DNA of 64,000 nt. Origin: Desulfobacteraceae bacterium (GTDB lineage Bacteria > Desulfobacterota > Desulfobacteria > Desulfobacterales > Desulfobacteraceae). Shown piece after piece: positions 45,599 to 53,819 of the stretch. How positions within the stretch are numbered: position 1 is the first letter of the stretch; each line of letters opens with the position of its first letter. The notes below the pieces were generated by a model. The model worked only from the letters and a program-made list of their open reading frames with translations, ran no database searches and was not told the DNA's origin. The stretch lies in contig JAAELK010000214.1 of assembly GCA_024226935.1 (NCBI GenBank), positions 1 to 64,000 on the forward strand, read 5' to 3'. The translations under genes and the position numbers were made by a program.

Positions 45599-47086
45599 AT
45601 GAACCCAAACGCTTGTCTAAAAACAATTTCTTTTTTTCTCGGGGTGATACTTCTATCAGCCGCCCTTCCCGGATGGGTGGCAGCCGCCCAAAACAACCAA
45701 AAAATTTATTTAATTCCAGTTGAAGGAACTGTTGAGCCTGGTATGGCCGCTCATATCAAGCGGGCCGTGGAAGAGGTCAAAAATGAACCTGATGCCATAA
45801 TTGTCTTTGAAATGGACACCTTTGGGGGACGGGTGGATGCCGCCCTTGAAATTGTGGATACCATTTCCGGTATTCCAAAGGGTAAATCCATTGCTTTTGT
45901 AGAAAAAAAAGCCATTTCAGCCGGTGCCCTGATTGCTCTTGCCTCCGGCACTCTGATAATGAAAAATCATACCCTGATTGGTGATTGTGCACCCATTATT
46001 CAGACAAGTGAAGGTCAAAAAGAGGTGGGAGAAAAAACCCAGACCGTGTTGAGGGCCCAATTTCGCTCCCTGGCAAAGAAGAATAATTATCCGGAAGTCC
46101 TGGCCGAAGCCATGGTATCCAAAAATATAGAAGTGTACCGGATAACAATAGCTGGAAAGACCCAGTACATGGACAAAAAAGCCTACGATGATCTTACAGA
46201 AAACCAAAAAAAACAGATAAGTAAAAAAGAAACCATTGTGGCCAAGGGAGAACTTTTGACCATGGATGACAAAGAGGCTTTTGATCTAGGCTTTTCAAAG
46301 CAGAGTGTGGAGAACATAGACCAGGCTCTGACCTTTCTGGGGTATAAAAATTATACTCTGGTTCCCCTGGGTCAATCCTGGTCTGAACACATGGTTCGTC
46401 TGCTCCAGCCCTTTTTACCTATTCTCATGCTCCTGGGTATCGGCGCCATTTATACGGAAATCAAGGCTCCGGGATTTGGAATCCCAGGTGTTATCGGCAT
46501 CATATGCCTGGGACTGGTCTTTTTTAATCAACACCTGGTGGGCCTGGCAGGCCAAATGGAATTTTTACTTTTTTTGATCGGATTTTTGCTGTTGGGAGTG
46601 GAGGTCTTTATCCTGCCTGGATTCGGTGTGGCCGGCATTTCAGGACTTCTGGTCCTGGCGGCTGGACTGGTGCTATCCTTTCAAAATTTTATCATCCCCG
46701 ACCCTTCTTTTCCCTGGGAAAAACAATTATTGCTCCAGAATATAAGTATGGTAATAGGGATTTTTGTGGGTGCATTTCTGATATCTTTGTTCATAATAAG
46801 GTTTGTTCTCCCAAGACTTGCCACCCTGGTAAAAGGACCCTATTTATCCGCCACTTTGGAAAATTCCCATGTCGATTCGGACCGGAACATTGATGTCCGG
46901 CCAGGGGAGATCGGTGTGGCCCTGACCACCTTCAGGCCTTCGGGTAAAATAAAGATCGGCAACAAAAAAATTGATGCCATTGCCCAGGGGGAGTTTATAG
47001 CTCCGGGCACCCCCATCCGGGTGGAATCGGTGGAGCAAAACCATATTATTGTCAAACCAAATACTGATAATAAGGGGAGTAAATGA
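45599..47086 (+). CDS. NfeD-family membrane-bound serine protease (ClpP-like)
   Basis: A 495-residue, long-form NfeD. A signal peptide ends near WVAAAQ. The ClpP-class protease domain follows (about 35-235): PVEGTVEPGMAAHIKRAVEEV, the MDTFGGRVDAAL loop and the catalytic Ser107 in KKAISAGALIALAS. Four to six membrane spans follow (about 260-400), and the cytosolic OB-fold NfeD domain ends the protein (VRPGEIGVALTTFRPSGKIKIG). Family members cut membrane proteins such as stomatin. A 4-base overlap links it to a short NfeD, then FloA. The ribosome site is weak. Confidence 0.93.
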   Translation: MNPNACLKTISFFLGVILLSAALPGWVAAAQNNQKIYLIPVEGTVEPGMAAHIKRAVEEVKNEPDAIIVFEMDTFGGRVDAALEIVDTISGIPKGKSIAFVEKKAISAGALIALASGTLIMKNHTLIGDCAPIIQTSEGQKEVGEKTQTVLRAQFRSLAKKNNYPEVLAEAMVSKNIEVYRITIAGKTQYMDKKAYDDLTENQKKQISKKETIVAKGELLTMDDKEAFDLGFSKQSVENIDQALTFLGYKNYTLVPLGQSWSEHMVRLLQPFLPILMLLGIGAIYTEIKAPGFGIPGVIGIICLGLVFFNQHLVGLAGQMEFLLFLIGFLLLGVEVFILPGFGVAGISGLLVLAAGLVLSFQNFIIPDPSFPWEKQLLLQNISMVIGIFVGAFLISLFIIRFVLPRLATLVKGPYLSATLENSHVDSDRNIDVRPGEIGVALTTFRPSGKIKIGNKKIDAIAQGEFIAPGTPIRVESVEQNHIIVKPNTDNKGSK

Positions 47087-47556
47087 AATTATATATACTT
47101 CCAGTAATCCTACAATTTTTAGGAATGCTGGTAATCATGGCGGAAATATTTATTCCGTCCCTGGGATTGTTGACCGTCCTGGCACTTGGACTGCTTTTTT
47201 ACTCCCTGTTCCTTGTTTTTACAACTATTTCCACTTTTACAGGAATGGTATTTATCGGCATAGATATTCTGGCCATACCCATTCTTGTAATCCTGGGACT
47301 GAAACTTCTGGCAGCCTCTCCCCTGGCCTTGAAAAACAAATTGTCCAGCGGGGACGGGGTAGTCTCCCAAAAGCTAAACTCCAAGGACTATATTAACAAA
47401 CAAGGAAGAAGTGTTACCAACCTTCGTCCCGCCGGAATTGCCATGATTGAGGGTAAACGCCTGGATGTTGTCACGGATGGTGAGTATATTGAAGCCGATA
47501 CACCCGTTATTGTTACCGGGGTAACCGGCAATCAGATAATTGTCGAAAAAGCATAA
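47083..47556 (+). CDS. Short NfeD-family membrane protein (no protease domain)
   Basis: A 157-residue protein with two to three spans and a C-terminal OB-fold NfeD domain (SGDGVVSQKLNSKDYINKQGRSVTNLRPAGIAMIEGKRLDVVTDGEYI). It lacks the ClpP-like domain. Overlaps the long NfeD by ATGA and stands 52 bases before floA. Short NfeD proteins are known partners of flotillin-like proteins. Confidence 0.9.
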   Translation: MKLYILPVILQFLGMLVIMAEIFIPSLGLLTVLALGLLFYSLFLVFTTISTFTGMVFIGIDILAIPILVILGLKLLAASPLALKNKLSSGDGVVSQKLNSKDYINKQGRSVTNLRPAGIAMIEGKRLDVVTDGEYIEADTPVIVTGVTGNQIIVEKA

Positions 47557-47608
47557 TTAATCATAACCCAAGAAACCATGTAAGTTAAAATTTTAAGGAG
47601 AACCATCC

Positions 47609-48583
47609 ATGGATATCATACAAATTCTGGTGATCGTTGCCGGTGTTATTGCCCTGGCATTGTTTTATTTTATTTTTTCCTATCTTTCACTGTGGCTCCA
47701 GGCCCTGGTGTCGGGTGCAAGAGTGGGGCTGCTCAATATCATTTTCATGCGGCTCAGAAAAGTCCCCCCCAAATTAATCGTTGAGTCCAAAATCATGGCG
47801 GTCAAAGCCGGGCTTGACATTCCCACAGATGCCCTGGAATCCCATTTTCTTGCCGGCGGAAATGTCTCCCGGGTAGTCCAGGCATTGATTGCAGCGGACA
47901 AAGCCAATATAGACCTGGGCTTTAACCAGGCCGTGGCCATAGATCTTGCAGGAAGGAATGTACTGGAGGCAGTTCAGATGTCGGTTAACCCCAAGGTGAT
48001 TGAGACCCCACTGGTGGCTGCCATGGCAAAGGACGGTATCCAGCTCAAGGCCCTTTCCCGGGTCACGGTAAGAGCCAATATTGATCGCCTTGTGGGCGGG
48101 GCCGGAGAAGAGACCATCCTTGCAAGGGTGGGAGAAGGAATTGTCACCACCATCGGATCCGCAGTTACCCACAAGGAGGTACTTGAAAATCCAGATACCA
48201 TCTCCAAGACCGTGCTTTCCAAGGGATTGGATGCCGGAACGGCCTACGAAATTTTATCCATTGATATAGCCGACGTGGACGTGGGCAAAAATATTGGTGC
48301 AGGACTTGAAACCGACCGGGCCGAGGCAGATAAGAAAATTGCCCAAGCAAAAGCCGAGGAAAAACGAGCCATGGCCTTTGCCCAGGAACAGGAAATGAAA
48401 GCCAGGGTTCAAGAGATGCGGGCCAAGGTTGTGGAAGCCGAAGCCCAGGTACCTCTTGCCATGGCTGAGGCTTTCAAAAGTGGTAACCTGGGAATCATGG
48501 ATTATTATAAAATGCAAAATATTTCCGCAGATACCAAAATGAGAGACAAAATTGCCACCCAGGATTCGGATCAGCTAAAATAA
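47609..48583 (+). CDS. floA: Flotillin-like protein FloA
   Basis: A 324-residue membrane-scaffold protein of the UPF0365/FloA family. An N-terminal hairpin span (7-31) is followed by the FloA core: [26 protein letters not shown], then [44 protein letters not shown], and [13 protein letters not shown]. The C-terminal third is a Glu/Ala-rich coiled coil ([23 protein letters not shown]). It organises membrane microdomains together with NfeD. The gene is third in the NfeD operon; a TAAGGAG site precedes its ATG. Confidence 0.95.
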   Translation: MDIIQILVIVAGVIALALFYFIFSYLSLWLQALVSGARVGLLNIIFMRLRKVPPKLIVESKIMAVKAGLDIPTDALESHFLAGGNVSRVVQALIAADKANIDLGFNQAVAIDLAGRNVLEAVQMSVNPKVIETPLVAAMAKDGIQLKALSRVTVRANIDRLVGGAGEETILARVGEGIVTTIGSAVTHKEVLENPDTISKTVLSKGLDAGTAYEILSIDIADVDVGKNIGAGLETDRAEADKKIAQAKAEEKRAMAFAQEQEMKARVQEMRAKVVEAEAQVPLAMAEAFKSGNLGIMDYYKMQNISADTKMRDKIATQDSDQLK

Positions 48584-48652
48584 CCTAGGTAGAAGGTCTC
48601 TGATCCGAAAAATCCCGTACAGGGACCTTCGATAAAATTTTAAGGATATGCC

Positions 48653-49192
48653 ATGGATTTTGATTCAATCATACCATTTTTATTGCTTATTTTATTTTTT
48701 ATACTTCCGTCCATTCTAAAGCGGCTCAACCAAAAGAAAAAGCCATCCGGGTCGACCCTGCCCGGCAAGACCAAAAAGTTATCCTTGTTTGAAAAATTGG
48801 GTGAACAGATCCAGGAATATGTCCAGAACCTTGAACAGGAAACTAAAAAGGAAAAACAACCCCAGGAAAATTATTGGGACTATCTGGCAGATGGTGAACA
48901 ATTGCAAACCGGCCAGGAAGCGCCCTTGGAAAAAATCCCTGATGCAAACAACTACTATGTCGATAATCCGGTAGTTGAACCACCTGTCTTAACAACTGCC
49001 TCAAAAATACCAGAAGAGAAATTAAACACCTATACTGCAAAATCTGAAAAACCAGTGCCGACAAATACTCCATTCCAGGAGACCTCCTTTGATCAAGTCG
49101 GACTCCCATACAGCCAACTTCAACGGGCAATTATCTGGTCGGAAATCCTTTCAAAACCCATTGCTTTACGGGAGGAAAGGAGGATGGGATAA
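48653..49192 (+). CDS. Membrane-anchored tail protein of the floA operon
   Basis: A 179-residue protein with one N-terminal span (6-22, FLLLILFFILPSILKRL) and a long, polar, low-complexity cytosolic part ending in LQRAIIWSEILSKPIALRE. That C-terminal motif is a recurring one in small proteins after floA/nfeD genes of deltaproteobacteria, in my recollection. Lies 69 bases after floA. Its role is unknown; attachment to the flotillin domain is an inference. Confidence 0.65.
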   Translation: MDFDSIIPFLLLILFFILPSILKRLNQKKKPSGSTLPGKTKKLSLFEKLGEQIQEYVQNLEQETKKEKQPQENYWDYLADGEQLQTGQEAPLEKIPDANNYYVDNPVVEPPVLTTASKIPEEKLNTYTAKSEKPVPTNTPFQETSFDQVGLPYSQLQRAIIWSEILSKPIALREERRMG

Positions 49193-49276
49193 TCCATCAC
49201 TTATCTTAGATTTTTTCGAAAATAATTTTTTTTTGACGTGGTAAACATTATTACCTGGGATTGCCCTGGCAAACAA

Positions 49277-49297
49277 CCCGGCCGATGGGCGGCCGGG
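49277..49297. terminator. GC-rich hairpin between convergent operons
   Basis: CCCGGCC (49277-49283) pairs with GGCCGGG (49291-49297). It lies between the end of the floA operon and the end of the Lon-like gene and could serve both, although no T-tract follows. Confidence 0.5.
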
Positions 49298-49305
49298 CAG
49301 GGAAA

Positions 49306-52300
49306 CTAATCTTCCATATAGGTCTGGAATATCTGCTCATGGGAAATATATTTTTCCCGGCCGGGGTCCAAAAGGTATTGATGGACGGCATTTACCCGGC
49401 GGAGAATCTCTTTTTCCGACCGGGCCCTCATACGTTTTTTTGTCTGGATGATCTCTTCTTTGAGGGATGAGGTTGGCTGGGTAGCATAATATTTTGCAGT
49501 TTTATAAGCTATGCGTTTTTCAATGAGTTCTTCCCTTAAGGTGTTATAATCATCGTCTAAAAATAAAATTTCTGGCATAAGATCTGCAAAATGCCTCACC
49601 GCAATAATATCCTTTTCCCGCTGCCAATACCCTATTAAAAATTCCGGTTCCAGATCTTTATAATTTTGCGAAGGCATATACATGAGTCTTAAGTACAGCA
49701 ATACCTTTTCCGTCTTTTTCCGATGCCCTCCTATGATCACAGACCCGCCTACCTCGTCTTTTCTCACTCCCTTGGTCCATGGGGCTCCGGTAATACCGAA
49801 ATCGATACACAAGGGAATTCTCAAGAGTGTCGACATGGTATTTAAAGCCAGGGCATACCCAGCCGATGGGCCACCTACATTATAGGACGCAGATAAAAGC
49901 TGGTGATGAAGAGTATAGTCTTTCAACAGGTCTCCAAACAGCCAGGGGATACTGATTTGAGGAGACAATTCCTGGATATAATTTTTGACCATGGTCAGGG
50001 CTTCCTGGGCCGATTGTTTGGTCATCTGCACAGCCATGTCCAGCTGCGCTGCATTGGGAGCCGAGGTGGAAACGGCCCCTGTAACAATGATAGAGGAGTT
50101 GTTCACCCGGCCGGTGAGACTTGTGGCAATGGGCAACAACATTCCGGCTACCTCATTGGCACCCACACCGATAATAAATCCCACCTGGGGTTCCTTGCTC
50201 AATTCCGTTTCAAGAAATTCATTGAGCTGAATGGATCCCTTGCGCACCGGACTTTGCGAAATTTCCCTGCGAGCCGATTGCAAATGGGCCTCCACGATGG
50301 GATACTTTTCTTCCGATGTGATATGGCCCACAGATTCCATAATCTGATTATAGTATTGCACAAAGTTTTTTAGATCATTTTTTATATTGGCTTTTAACAG
50401 GGGCGGAGCCTTGACCGCATCTAAAATTCCCAGAATAGTTTTAAAATTTAATTTAATAAACTCATATTTTTCCTGCTCGGTTGATAATTTCAGATCCCGA
50501 AGTTTTAGTACTACCTTAAATTCCGTACTGCAAAGGGCAATTGCCTTTTCCGTAAATGAAGTAAAATCAGCCGGTGTATTACAGATTCCCTGGGCAGTTT
50601 CAATAATTTTTTCCACCTTGATCTCTCTTTTATGGGGGATATCATTAAATTGTTTTTTAATGATATCAAAAATATCTTTTTGCCTCATATGTCCGGAAAC
50701 CTCAAGGGTTTTCAAACGTTTGGAACGGACCAGGGCAGGATCTAAAATATCCAATCTATTGGTTGTAAGTACTGTAAACACCTTATTTAAGGGAATTTCT
50801 CCATCAATTATATTTAAAAATTTATTGGTCAAAGCATCGGAAGGTTGCCCCCCGGCTCCACTTCTCTTAGGAGCCAGAGCATCCCCCTCATCAAAAAAAA
50901 TCACGGTGGGGGCCACCATTTTGGCGATATCATAGACCTTTTCAAGGTTGGTAACCGCCCCATGGACCGGGCTTGTAGAATCCTGCAAGGCAGACGGACT
51001 TGTGGCAATATCATGGACTTTCAGGTTGGAAGACAACCAGGTTCTGACCAGAAAAGTCTTACCGCTACCGGGAGGACCCGTGAGAACCACCCCTTTTTCT
51101 TCACTAACCCCGTAATTAAAACAATTATTGGCCATTTCCGAAAATTTATCCTTTATATCACCAACATAGTCCTCCCAATTTACTGTCCTGTCCATGCGAT
51201 CCACCACCTTATTGTAGAGCTCGCCATAGACATTTTTGGCCACCAGCTGGAAAGCGCTGCGAACAAGGATACTATTATCCAAAAATTCGGTGATAAAATC
51301 CCCCCGGATATTAATGATGGATTCAATGAGCTTTCTGACATAGGCCGGACTGATTTTAAGACTGCGCTCCTTAAAAATGGCATATATTTTTTCAGCGGCT
51401 TTATCCAGACGTTTAGAGCCTGGACGATAGTGGGTTGGAATCTGATGACGCTTGATTTCCAAAAGGATAATTTTCTTGAGATTTTCCTGGTTCGTCCAAA
51501 ACTTGGACATATCAATAATGCAACCTTTTTCCACAAACCTCCGGTAAATAGCAGAGTCAAACCGATGGGTCTGATCGGTGGTGGCAATAAGAAAACAATC
51601 CCTTCTTCCGTCAATAATTTCGTCCAGGACAATATTACTGGTATCAATGAGGGTTCGTTGTTGTTTTTCAGCCCCGCCTCCTCCCAGATTACTTTCCGAT
51701 TTTCCAAAAGCAGAATGGGCTTCTTCAATATGGCGAATGGAGGTAACCTTGGGTTTACCCATGGCACGTTTGAGATAGTTACCCGGTTCCCCTGCCAGGG
51801 CGGTTTGATAATCGTTGGGGGTAATGATAGAAGAATCCACCTCAATGCCCCGTTCTTCAAAGTGGGTAAGACTATTCATGATTCGATTTTTGAATATCTG
51901 TCGCAGAATGGGGATATTAGCCAACCACCTATAAAAAGCCAGTTTTTTCTTCCTGGCAATTTTCATGGCAAAGTCAGGGTCGATATCCTCAAGGGTAGCA
52001 AACAGGCTGTGTTTTGCCAAAATTTCCTCTTTTTTGATTTTCCAGTCCACCGCCGGGATGACCTCATTTCTAAAGACCACCTTTTCAAGGGCTTCCCGAA
52101 CTGTAGCACTCTTACCACTACCAGATGTCCCTTCAATAAGCATTATTGGTGCCTTGGGCACATCAGGGTCCTCAATATGTTCTTTTCTAATATGGGCCCG
52201 GTAGATTTTATCAAAGGTTTCGGCCAATTCCATGGGGACGTGCAAATCGGTGAGTTCCCTGTCAAGAACAGCAATCAAATAATGGTACTCCGGCCTTGTC

Positions 52301-52620
52301 AATTCCTTTTCAATTATCCTGTTCCAGGAAGCACCCGGATTGGTTTCGCCGGAATAAAGAAAACGCTTTTTCCAATCCGTCAGGATTTGCGGGTTATTGA
52401 GTACATTCATTTGCTTTTTTTTTCTGCGCATGAAAAAAAGCAAATACAATAATTGCTTAACTCTGGAAACAAGGGGACTTGGGGCTGTATACTGATTAAG
52501 ACGGCTTCTTACAAATGCTTTTGTATCATAGGTCCATGTTGCCACCATGGATTCTATTTTTTTAATGGTTTTCTCGGGCAGGGTGATATATTTTTTTTCT
52601 TTTGTGATTCGTATGGCCAT
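49306..52620 (-). CDS. Double-AAA+ Lon-like (S16) ATP-dependent protease
   Basis: A 1104-residue protein (ATG at 52620 preceded by GGGAGG; the GTG two codons earlier overlaps the ribosome site). AAA module 1 has a P-loop EGTSGSGKS at about 163-171, SIRHIEEAH as Walker B and FLIATT as sensor 1. Module 2 is more classical: GPPGSGKT at 515-522, VIFFDEGDAL near 573-582, and TTNRLDILDPALVR. The C-terminal S16 domain carries Ser919 in NVGGPSAGYAL and a Lys at about 969 in GGHRKK, matching the Lon Ser-Lys dyad. Unlike Lon it has two ATPase rings and no LAN domain. It starts 21 bases after the SPFH gene, so a membrane-scaffold-plus-protease pair is likely. Confidence 0.85.
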   Translation of the reverse strand: MAIRITKEKKYITLPEKTIKKIESMVATWTYDTKAFVRSRLNQYTAPSPLVSRVKQLLYLLFFMRRKKKQMNVLNNPQILTDWKKRFLYSGETNPGASWNRIIEKELTRPEYHYLIAVLDRELTDLHVPMELAETFDKIYRAHIRKEHIEDPDVPKAPIMLIEGTSGSGKSATVREALEKVVFRNEVIPAVDWKIKKEEILAKHSLFATLEDIDPDFAMKIARKKKLAFYRWLANIPILRQIFKNRIMNSLTHFEERGIEVDSSIITPNDYQTALAGEPGNYLKRAMGKPKVTSIRHIEEAHSAFGKSESNLGGGGAEKQQRTLIDTSNIVLDEIIDGRRDCFLIATTDQTHRFDSAIYRRFVEKGCIIDMSKFWTNQENLKKIILLEIKRHQIPTHYRPGSKRLDKAAEKIYAIFKERSLKISPAYVRKLIESIINIRGDFITEFLDNSILVRSAFQLVAKNVYGELYNKVVDRMDRTVNWEDYVGDIKDKFSEMANNCFNYGVSEEKGVVLTGPPGSGKTFLVRTWLSSNLKVHDIATSPSALQDSTSPVHGAVTNLEKVYDIAKMVAPTVIFFDEGDALAPKRSGAGGQPSDALTNKFLNIIDGEIPLNKVFTVLTTNRLDILDPALVRSKRLKTLEVSGHMRQKDIFDIIKKQFNDIPHKREIKVEKIIETAQGICNTPADFTSFTEKAIALCSTEFKVVLKLRDLKLSTEQEKYEFIKLNFKTILGILDAVKAPPLLKANIKNDLKNFVQYYNQIMESVGHITSEEKYPIVEAHLQSARREISQSPVRKGSIQLNEFLETELSKEPQVGFIIGVGANEVAGMLLPIATSLTGRVNNSSIIVTGAVSTSAPNAAQLDMAVQMTKQSAQEALTMVKNYIQELSPQISIPWLFGDLLKDYTLHHQLLSASYNVGGPSAGYALALNTMSTLLRIPLCIDFGITGAPWTKGVRKDEVGGSVIIGGHRKKTEKVLLYLRLMYMPSQNYKDLEPEFLIGYWQREKDIIAVRHFADLMPEILFLDDDYNTLREELIEKRIAYKTAKYYATQPTSSLKEEIIQTKKRMRARSEKEILRRVNAVHQYLLDPGREKYISHEQIFQTYMED

Positions 52621-52641
52621 TGGCACCTCCCGGACAACAAA

Positions 52642-53628
52642 CTAGGGTATTGTCCTATAGGTTTTACTGGATACGGGCATCTCCTGAACAGCTTTTTGCG
52701 TTATTTGTTGTTCAACAAATGGGGGCAGTGTCAAAGAAGGAGGCTGACCACTATCATGGAGCACAAATGTTTTCTGGTCAGACTGGTTTTTTTCATAGGC
52801 AGTTGCCCATTTTTGCTGGGAGAGAAATTCAAACAGAGCAGGGTTTACCCTTTGGTTTTGGGAACCACCCAAAGCTATGTGCAGGGAGCGTATTCCCTCA
52901 AGATAAGCTTTATAAAGTTTACGGATACGATCGGCCTCCTGGTCTGCGGCATAATTATCAGCCTCGGCGATGAGCTGGCGACGTTTTTTTTCTTCTGTGG
53001 CCTCCACCAATTTATCCCCGAACCTGGTTTCATTAAGTACAAAACTGACCACCTCAATACCGTATTTTTCTTCAAGGGTAGGACCATTTTTATTGATGGG
53101 CCTATCTTTTAAGGCCTGAAATATTTCTTCCTTAATGGTTTCCCTGTCACTGATCAATTTATTAACCTTTTCTCCCTGGAGAATATCCTTTGAAATACCA
53201 TCGAAATCGCCCTGGAGCAGGATCTCTGGAAAAAGATTTTCGATACCCCATATCCTAAGATTTTTAATTTTAAAAGTCATCAGAGCCGAGGTCCACAGAG
53301 CAACATTTTCCTGGGAAATAATTTTTATGGGAGCTGAAGTTCCTCCCAAATACATATTTTGATTCATCAGAGGAACTTCTTTTTCAAGCTTTGTGAAAAA
53401 GGGAAGTCGATAATGCCAACCCACCTCGGTGACAGCCTGCCTTTCTCCCCCGAATTGCTCAAGAATGATCGCATAATTGAGTTTTACCTTATAAATAACC
53501 TGGGTAGAATAGACAATGGCCGCCAATGAGTAAAATAATGCAATGATAACAAAAACAAAAGCAATCCTTCTGACCATGGTGATAATGCGCGCCCGCTGGA
53601 GAAAAACTTCCGAAGCCTTATCCTTCAT
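52642..53628 (-). CDS. SPFH/Band 7 (prohibitin-like) membrane protein
   Basis: A 328-residue protein with one N-terminal span (about 20-42) and an SPFH domain (about 48-230): VKLNYAIILEQFGGERQAVTEVGWHYRLPFF and the RFGDKLVEATEEKKRRQLIAEADNYAADQEADRI helix. Similar in form to HflC/prohibitins. Ribosome site AAAGGAG before the ATG. It heads a two-gene operon with the Lon-like protease (21-base gap) and likely acts as its membrane partner or regulator. Confidence 0.9.
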   Translation of the reverse strand: MKDKASEVFLQRARIITMVRRIAFVFVIIALFYSLAAIVYSTQVIYKVKLNYAIILEQFGGERQAVTEVGWHYRLPFFTKLEKEVPLMNQNMYLGGTSAPIKIISQENVALWTSALMTFKIKNLRIWGIENLFPEILLQGDFDGISKDILQGEKVNKLISDRETIKEEIFQALKDRPINKNGPTLEEKYGIEVVSFVLNETRFGDKLVEATEEKKRRQLIAEADNYAADQEADRIRKLYKAYLEGIRSLHIALGGSQNQRVNPALFEFLSQQKWATAYEKNQSDQKTFVLHDSGQPPSLTLPPFVEQQITQKAVQEMPVSSKTYRTIP

Positions 53629-53718
53629 ACCTACTCCTTTCCCTTGGATACCGGAATTTACTAAAAATATTTGTAATTAAGTTCAATAAAAAAGGGACAA
53701 ATTGTAAGTGGAATTAAC

Positions 53719-53738
53719 TATGCATACTAGTATACATA
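53719..53738. promoter_or_regulatory. Near-perfect palindrome upstream of the SPFH-Lon operon
   Basis: A 20-base near-palindrome centred on ACTAGT (53726-53731), about 91 bases upstream of the SPFH start and 80 bases beyond the end of the diguanylate cyclase gene. An operator is possible; no regulator is known. Confidence 0.35.
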
Positions 53739-53819
53739 AAGAGGGGTGGCCAGTCAAAATTTATTTATTTACCCTACCCTATGTAACCAGTTAAAATACT
53801 GGATTGACTGGGGCCGATT

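Noticed and set aside
50845-52452. Long rightward frame of 535 codons opposite the Lon-like protease
   Set aside because: A shadow of the strongly supported protease gene: every conserved motif is on the other strand, and no start signal or domain is seen.
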